34,626 bases of DNA from Spirochaetaceae bacterium (GTDB lineage: Bacteria; Spirochaetota; Spirochaetia; SZUA-6; Bin103). This document shows, piece by piece, positions 30,685 to 34,626 of the stretch (position 1 is its first letter; each line of letters opens with the position of its first letter). The notes below the pieces were generated by a model, which was not told the DNA's origin, did no database searches, and saw only the letters and a list, made by a program, of their open reading frames with translations. The stretch is from assembly GCA_028821475.1 (NCBI GenBank), contig JAPPGB010000151.1, positions 1-34,626 of the forward strand, in the 5' to 3' direction. A program made the position numbers and the translations under genes.

Positions 30685-32128
30685 CGCCGCTCCGGGCCGC
30701 CGGCGCGATTCCATCCATCAGGCCGCGGTACCGTTCCGCGATCGCCCGCGCCTTGGCCGCGGCCTGCCCCACGTAGCGTTCCGGATGCGAGAAGAATTCG
30801 AGTGCCGTGGTGGCGAAGCGCGCCTGCACGGCGCGCTCGAGGCGTTCCCAGGTGGCCCGGTCGGCACGCGCGGCGTCCAGCAGGCCGACGCCGCGCCGTT
30901 CGCACTCCACGGTGAGGCGGCGCATCTGCTCGTGGGCGTCGGCGCTCCCGGAGGCGGCGAGCAACACGTACGCCGCTTCCGCCATCACCAGTTCGGAGGT
31001 GCCGTCGCGCAGCCGAAGGCTCATCCGTTCGCGATTCACCTGCAGGCCGTCCACGACACGCAGCAGCCGGTTCGCCGCGGCCGCGAACCCGGCCACGAAC
31101 TCCGGCACGAAACGCGCCGACGCCGAGTTGGTCAGGTCGCGCTGGTGTTCCGAAACCTGATCCAGGTAGAACGTCATGATGCGCGGCGCAAAGGTCTTCC
31201 ACAGGCTCTTGACGTGTTCGCAGTTCCACGGGTTGCGCTTCTGCGGCATGGTGGATGAACCGACCTGCCGGCGGCCGAACGGTTCCCGCACCTCGTCGAT
31301 CTCCGAGCGCTGCAACTGGCGCAGGTCGTCGGCCAGATTGGCGATGATGCCGAACGCCGTGCCGACCTCGACCAGGGCCGCGAGCAGATACTCCGGCTCC
31401 ACGATCTGGGTAGCGGTCTCCGACGGCTTCAGATTCAGCCGGCGCAGGACCGCCTGCTCCAACTCCAGCGCATCGTCCACCAGCAGGCTGGTCGCGTTGT
31501 AGGCGCCGACGGCGCCGGCGAGCTTGCCGCGCAGGTCTCCGGCGCGCCCGGAGATGCGCACGATCGCCTTGCCCAGGCGGGCGACGTACTCTGCCATGGC
31601 AAAGCCGAACGTTACCGGCGATGCGTACTGCCCGTGCGTGCGGCCCACCTGAACGGTATCCGCCTCGCGCTCGGTGAGGTCGATGAGCGCTCTTTCGAGG
31701 CGGATCAGGAGCGGTACGATCACGTTGCGGAGTGCGTCGCGATAGCGCAACGCGTTGGCGGTGTCGGTTATGTCGTAGGAGGTCGCGCCGACGTGCACCA
31801 GGTGCCGGACGCCGGCCGGCAGTTCCCGCTGCAGCACGTTGACCAGGGCGCGCACGTTGTGGTCGGTGACGCGCTCCTCGGCCGCTACCGCATCGGCCGT
31901 CACCCGTTCGGCGGCGGCGCCGATGGCGCGCTCCAGGTCGGCGTCGCATGAAGATCCGGGCAGCCGGCGCAGCAGCTCAAGGAGCAGGGCAACTTCGACC
32001 CGAACCGCGTAGCGCACGCTCGCTTCCTCCCCGAGGTGATCGGCGAGCGCTTCGAACAGGTCGTGGTTGGCCAGCCAATAGCGGTGATCGAGGGGCGAGA
32101 TGGAGCGGAACCGATCCGGCTTCGCCAT
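30677..32128 (-). CDS. purB: Adenylosuccinate lyase
   Basis: PurB cleaves SAICAR and adenylosuccinate, releasing fumarate, in de novo purine synthesis. The 483-residue product has the superfamily signatures: HVGATSYDITDTANAL at 112-127, the catalytic histidine H165 in QVGRTHGQYASP, and the flexible signature loop GSSTMPQKRNPWN starting at 290. It belongs to the fumarase/aspartase fold. With guaA overlapping its end, the pair makes AMP and GMP from the IMP branch. The ATG at 32128 has no ribosome site, but TTTACA-18-CATATT lies directly upstream with the -10 box ending 5 bases from the ATG. Confidence 0.94.
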   Translation of the reverse strand: MAKPDRFRSISPLDHRYWLANHDLFEALADHLGEEASVRYAVRVEVALLLELLRRLPGSSCDADLERAIGAAAERVTADAVAAEERVTDHNVRALVNVLQRELPAGVRHLVHVGATSYDITDTANALRYRDALRNVIVPLLIRLERALIDLTEREADTVQVGRTHGQYASPVTFGFAMAEYVARLGKAIVRISGRAGDLRGKLAGAVGAYNATSLLVDDALELEQAVLRRLNLKPSETATQIVEPEYLLAALVEVGTAFGIIANLADDLRQLQRSEIDEVREPFGRRQVGSSTMPQKRNPWNCEHVKSLWKTFAPRIMTFYLDQVSEHQRDLTNSASARFVPEFVAGFAAAANRLLRVVDGLQVNRERMSLRLRDGTSELVMAEAAYVLLAASGSADAHEQMRRLTVECERRGVGLLDAARADRATWERLERAVQARFATTALEFFSHPERYVGQAAAKARAIAERYRGLMDGIAPAARSGDV

Positions 32129-32133
32129 GCCGC

Positions 32134-32163
32134 AATATGGCGTCGCGGGGAAGCGTTTGTAAA
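32134..32163 (-). promoter_or_regulatory. Promoter of purB-guaA, giving a leaderless message
   Basis: On the minus strand TTTACA (32163-32158) and CATATT (32139-32134) are 18 bases apart. The expected start site falls on the purB ATG at 32128. Confidence 0.45.
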
Positions 32164-32179
32164 GCTGAGCGGTGCCCGG

Positions 32180-32215
32180 CGCGGCGCCGTTGCGGCGCCG
32201 CGTACGCGCGCGTAC
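32180..32215. promoter_or_regulatory. Two abutting palindromes in the purB / 32225-gene divergent region
   Basis: A 10-bp perfect stem (cgcggcgccg at 32180-32189, cggcgccgcg at 32193-32202) with a 3-base ttg loop is followed at once by the perfect 14-bp palindrome gtacgcgcgcgtac (32202-32215). A possible plus-strand promoter, TTGCGG (32190-32195), 17 bases, TACGCT (32213-32218), has its -35 in the loop and its -10 in the end of the second palindrome, 6 bases before the GTG at 32225. This would suit control by a repressor. Confidence 0.4.
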
Positions 32216-32224
32216 GCTCACCGT

Positions 32225-32782
32225 GTGTCCGGCAAGGCCTTCGATCTGTTCAGCGCGTATCGCATGGGCCGAGTCCCGGCGCGCGGCGGCTACATCGTGT
32301 CGTCGTTCATGGTGGACGGCAGCGCCTACGTGCGCTTCGAGATCGTCGCCTACCGCCAGGCACAGGCGCTGCGATTGTCCGATGAGGGGCTGTCCCTCGC
32401 CGCCGACGCGGACAAGGTGTACGTCGTGGTGGAGCCGGCCGGCTACCACGACGCCGGCACCGAGCCGTGGCAACGCGATGCGCGGCACCGGGTTCCCCAC
32501 ACCTTCGCCGAGTTGTCCGCGGTACATGCGCGAGGCCATTCGCGCATCCTGATAAGCACCACCCCGGTACTCGCCTCGGCGGTTGTCACGGTGGCCCGGC
32601 CCGGTGGCGTCGACTTCTCGTTCCTGTTTCTGCCGGCGCGGGAAGCGCTCGACACGATCAGCTCGTTCCTGAGGCGAACCTTTCAGGATGAGTGCCTGGT
32701 GCCGCCTGCCGCCGCACGCCGGGCGGCGGCGTTGATTCGCGCCCGTCTCGCCGCCTGCCACGTCGGCGCGGGGCCGTGGTAG
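32225..32782 (+). CDS. Conserved-looking protein of unknown function
   Basis: The open frame extends upstream into purB, but the coding part most likely starts at GTG 32225, giving 185 residues. The N-terminal half is beta-rich (GGYIVSSFMVDGSAYVRFEIV near 21-41, VYVVVEP near 68-74). The C-terminal half has ILISTTPVLASAVVTVA and a helix-rich end (REALDTISSFLRRTF). There is no signal peptide or membrane helix and no motif I recognise. It lies 23 bases upstream of the pallilysin-related lipoprotein gene on the same strand, so the two are probably cotranscribed. A cytoplasmic role is likely, but no function can be named. Confidence 0.65.
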   Translation: MSGKAFDLFSAYRMGRVPARGGYIVSSFMVDGSAYVRFEIVAYRQAQALRLSDEGLSLAADADKVYVVVEPAGYHDAGTEPWQRDARHRVPHTFAELSAVHARGHSRILISTTPVLASAVVTVARPGGVDFSFLFLPAREALDTISSFLRRTFQDECLVPPAAARRAAALIRARLAACHVGAGPW

Positions 32783-32805
32783 TCTGCAGTCGGGAGCAGC
32801 CTGCG

Positions 32806-33906
32806 GTGCAATTCGGATCGGCCACCCACGAGAAAGGATGCCGGAAGCGATCCGCGCGACTGCGCCGGTGGTGGGCGACGTCGGGCTTGCTGCCGGCAGT
32901 CCTGTTGTTTTCCGCCGGCTGCGGCACCGGCAGCGGCCCCGCCACGGATGCCGGCACTACGGGGTCGGACGATGCCGCCAACGCCGCCGGGCCAACCGTT
33001 GCGGCCGGCAGCGGTGGGCTCCCGCACGCGGCCCGTGCCACCGAACCGCGGCCGGCCGAGCGGCCGGGACCGCGCACGCGGCAGGAGTTGATCGAGAGCA
33101 GCGGCGCCGAGCCGTTCGAGCGGTTCCTGGCCGGGCCATGGTATCGCCATGCGGCAGATGACCGCGACGCCCCGGACGGGCAGCAGGTCGACATCATCCA
33201 CTTCGAGCCCGAACAGCGGCGCATCACCTTCTTCGACGGCGAAGTGCAGGAGATCTACTCCTGGGACAGGTCAGATCCGCGGACCGCGTCACGGATCGCA
33301 ATCCGGATGCACAACGCGCTGGTCCCATCCGTCGAGAAAACGATAGTAGCCGAGGTGGCCGAGAGCGAGGCGCTGCAGTTGCACGTCCGGAGCAGCGACG
33401 ACGACGACGAGAGCGATCGCAACGGCACCTACCGCCGGCTTGGCGCGGCAGCACGCCGCGAGCTGATCCGTACCACGGTGGCACAGCCGGGCATGGCGCA
33501 ACTGGAACTGAACGGGCTGTACCATGGCCGCGACGGCGAAGCGATTCTGTTCGATGCGCCACGGTTCACGTGGCGGCAGGACGGCCGGAGCCTGACCGGC
33601 GGATTCGCCGTCTACTCGGCAGGGATCACGGTGATCGTGTTCAAGGTCGTGTCACGAGCCGGGCGCACCAGCGACATCCGCGCCTATACGCTGGAATTGC
33701 GCGAACATCGAGGTGCCGAACGCGTGCGCCGGTCGCTCATCCTCCATCCGGCGACGCTGGAGATCACCGGGCTCGCCGCCGTCGGCGCCACCGCCCTGCA
33801 CTTCGAACAAGTGGAGCTGTCGGACGCCTCGGATAGCGCGGACGTTCCGGACGCCGCCGAAACCGAGGGGGGGGGCGAGGGCCAACCGGCACCCGGCGGC
33901 GGCTGA
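32806..33906 (+). CDS. Pallilysin (TP0751)-related lipoprotein
   Basis: This is a surface or periplasmic lipoprotein. From GTG 32806, with GGGAGCAG about 7 bases upstream, the product is 366 residues. It has a basic start, a signal segment (GLLPAVLLFSAGC, acylated C39) and a disordered Gly/Ala/Pro linker (about 40-95). A domain follows that, from memory, aligns with T. pallidum TP0751: FLAGPWYR at 107-114, RITFFDGEVQEIYSWD at 139-154, then ALQLHVR at 189-195 where TP0751 has its HEVIH protease motif. Only the last histidine is kept, so metalloprotease activity is unlikely. A second beta-rich domain (NGLYHGRDGEAILFDAPRF from about 236) follows, as in pallilysin-related adhesins. A 9-G tract lies near the 3' end. 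Confidence 0.72.
   Translation: MQFGSATHEKGCRKRSARLRRWWATSGLLPAVLLFSAGCGTGSGPATDAGTTGSDDAANAAGPTVAAGSGGLPHAARATEPRPAERPGPRTRQELIESSGAEPFERFLAGPWYRHAADDRDAPDGQQVDIIHFEPEQRRITFFDGEVQEIYSWDRSDPRTASRIAIRMHNALVPSVEKTIVAEVAESEALQLHVRSSDDDDESDRNGTYRRLGAAARRELIRTTVAQPGMAQLELNGLYHGRDGEAILFDAPRFTWRQDGRSLTGGFAVYSAGITVIVFKVVSRAGRTSDIRAYTLELREHRGAERVRRSLILHPATLEITGLAAVGATALHFEQVELSDASDSADVPDAAETEGGGEGQPAPGGG
33867..33875 (+). repeat. Run of nine G in the lipoprotein gene
   Basis: The homopolymer lies about 11 codons before the stop and encodes part of a glycine stretch. Slippage would change only the last dozen residues and the stop position, next to the convergent SPOR gene. Confidence 0.8.
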
Positions 33907-33912
33907 CCGGGT

Positions 33913-34626
33913 CTATCGCCTGCGCGGCGCCGGCGGCAGATAAGACACCACGTCGCGCCGGCTGATGTAGGCCTCGAATCCGGCATCCTGCAGCCGAGCG
34001 AGCAATTGCTCGACCTTCGCGCGCGTCAGGTTTCCGCCTACTCCCACCCGATGCACGATGGAACCATCCCGGTGACGGTACGAGCGGGCGGTCGCCGGAA
34101 ACCCCGCCTGGCGCAGTCGCAACTCCATCTCGAGCGCGTTGTCCGGGTCGACGTAGGCACCGACCTGAACGACGAACGCGGCCGGATCGGGCAACGAGGA
34201 GACGCGCACGGCGGACGCCGGCGGCGACTGCGGCGCGGCCGCGGCCGCGGCCGCGGAGGAGCGGTCGGGCGCGCCGCGGTCGGCGACCGGTGTCGACCGG
34301 GCCGACGGCGACGGCCGGGTATCTCGGGCGTCCGGCTCGGCGGGCACGAACACCCGGTCGGTCGCCAACAGCGGGCGCGTCGCGGGCTGCGCGGTGACCC
34401 GGATCAACTTGCCCGCGGGCAGCGCCGTTGTGGGTGCCGCCGCGGCGGCGGGACGGCTGGATGCCGCCGCAACGGGCGGCACGCCGGTGCCCGCCTCCGG
34501 CTCCGCTGACGTGTACCGGACCGTCCGCGACCTGACCGCCGGCGGCGCGGCGGCTTGCACTTCTGCCGCCTGTGCCGGGCGAGCCGCGGCACCGGAGCCT
34601 GCGGTACGGCTCCCGCCGCCGGGAGC
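33913..34626 (-). CDS. SPOR-domain protein, 5' end outside the window
   Basis: SPOR domains bind denuded peptidoglycan at division sites. The frame is open to the right edge, so the N-terminus is missing; 237 codons are visible. They comprise a long Ala/Pro/Ser-rich linker with an embedded segment GKLIRVTAQPATRPLLATD, and a C-terminal SPOR domain (AFVVQVGAYVDPDNALEME, then GFPATARSY, VGVGGNLTRAKVEQLLARL, GFEAYISRR). RlpA-type lytic transglycosylases and other division proteins share this layout, and the missing N-terminus would decide. It converges on the lipoprotein gene with a 6-base gap. Confidence 0.85.
   Translation of the reverse strand, partial: APGGGSRTAGSGAAARPAQAAEVQAAAPPAVRSRTVRYTSAEPEAGTGVPPVAAASSRPAAAAAPTTALPAGKLIRVTAQPATRPLLATDRVFVPAEPDARDTRPSPSARSTPVADRGAPDRSSAAAAAAAPQSPPASAVRVSSLPDPAAFVVQVGAYVDPDNALEMELRLRQAGFPATARSYRHRDGSIVHRVGVGGNLTRAKVEQLLARLQDAGFEAYISRRDVVSYLPPAPRRR
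34235..34256. repeat. gcggcc hexamer repeat (3.7 copies) in the SPOR gene linker
   Basis: Three full gcggcc units and a partial one encode a poly-alanine stretch in the linker. The unit is a multiple of three, so copy changes would alter linker length without shifting the frame. Confidence 0.7.

Noticed and set aside
1..34626. CRISPR array, insertion sequence, prophage or rRNA
   Set aside because: No regularly spaced repeats, transposase or integrase motifs, phage genes or conserved rRNA segments were seen.

Overview
The window is GC-rich chromosomal DNA that most likely comes from a high-GC spirochaete. Three things point that way. The solute-binding protein has the FASGEEE-type mature N-terminus common in spirochaetal ABC transporters. 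A lipoprotein near the right end follows the pattern of Treponema pallidum TP0751 (pallilysin). A bactofilin and a BMP/PBP1-like lipoprotein lie close by. This assignment rests on recalled family patterns, not on a database search.

Layout. 1-6276 (minus strand): a type I restriction-modification operon, hsdM > YhcG/DUF1016-type nuclease gene (apparently frameshifted near its 5' end) > hsdS > a 65-codon coupled ORF > hsdR, which runs off the left edge. 6277-6775 holds no convincing gene. 6776-10010 (minus): class III CoA-transferase, a crotonase lacking both classical glutamates, and a D-2-hydroxyacid dehydrogenase. 10235-14553 (plus): two permeases and the binding protein of a peptide/nickel-type (possibly oligosaccharide) ABC importer, with no ATPase genes, closed by a strong hairpin terminator. 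tRNA-Lys(UUU) follows on the minus strand.

14882-17351: tyrA-like prephenate dehydrogenase diverges from dapB-dapA (lysine/diaminopimelate). 17348-19680 (minus): a short ComEC coupled to rsmA. 19772-21308 (plus): CPBP membrane protease and a TlpA-like thioredoxin. 21441-26238 (plus): a very tight four-gene operon encoding a serine palmitoyltransferase-like alpha-oxoamine synthase, a FabZ-like dehydratase, a long-chain acyl-CoA/ACP synthetase and a BioD/Pta-like P-loop protein. This is the most interesting locus: it looks like a sphingolipid- or sulfonolipid-type long-chain-base pathway in a spirochaete.

26258-32128 (minus): PTS EIIA domain protein, tRNA-Glu(CUC), bactofilin, BMP-like lipoprotein, a small membrane protein, guaA and purB. 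32225-33906 (plus): an unrecognised protein and the pallilysin-related lipoprotein. A SPOR-domain protein on the minus strand is cut by the right edge.

Several genes (tyrA, dapB, purB, tlpA, the 32225 gene, perhaps the CPBP gene and the bactofilin gene) have sigma70-like boxes placed so that transcription would begin at or within a few bases of the start codon, which suggests leaderless transcripts. No CRISPR array, insertion sequence, prophage or rRNA was seen.
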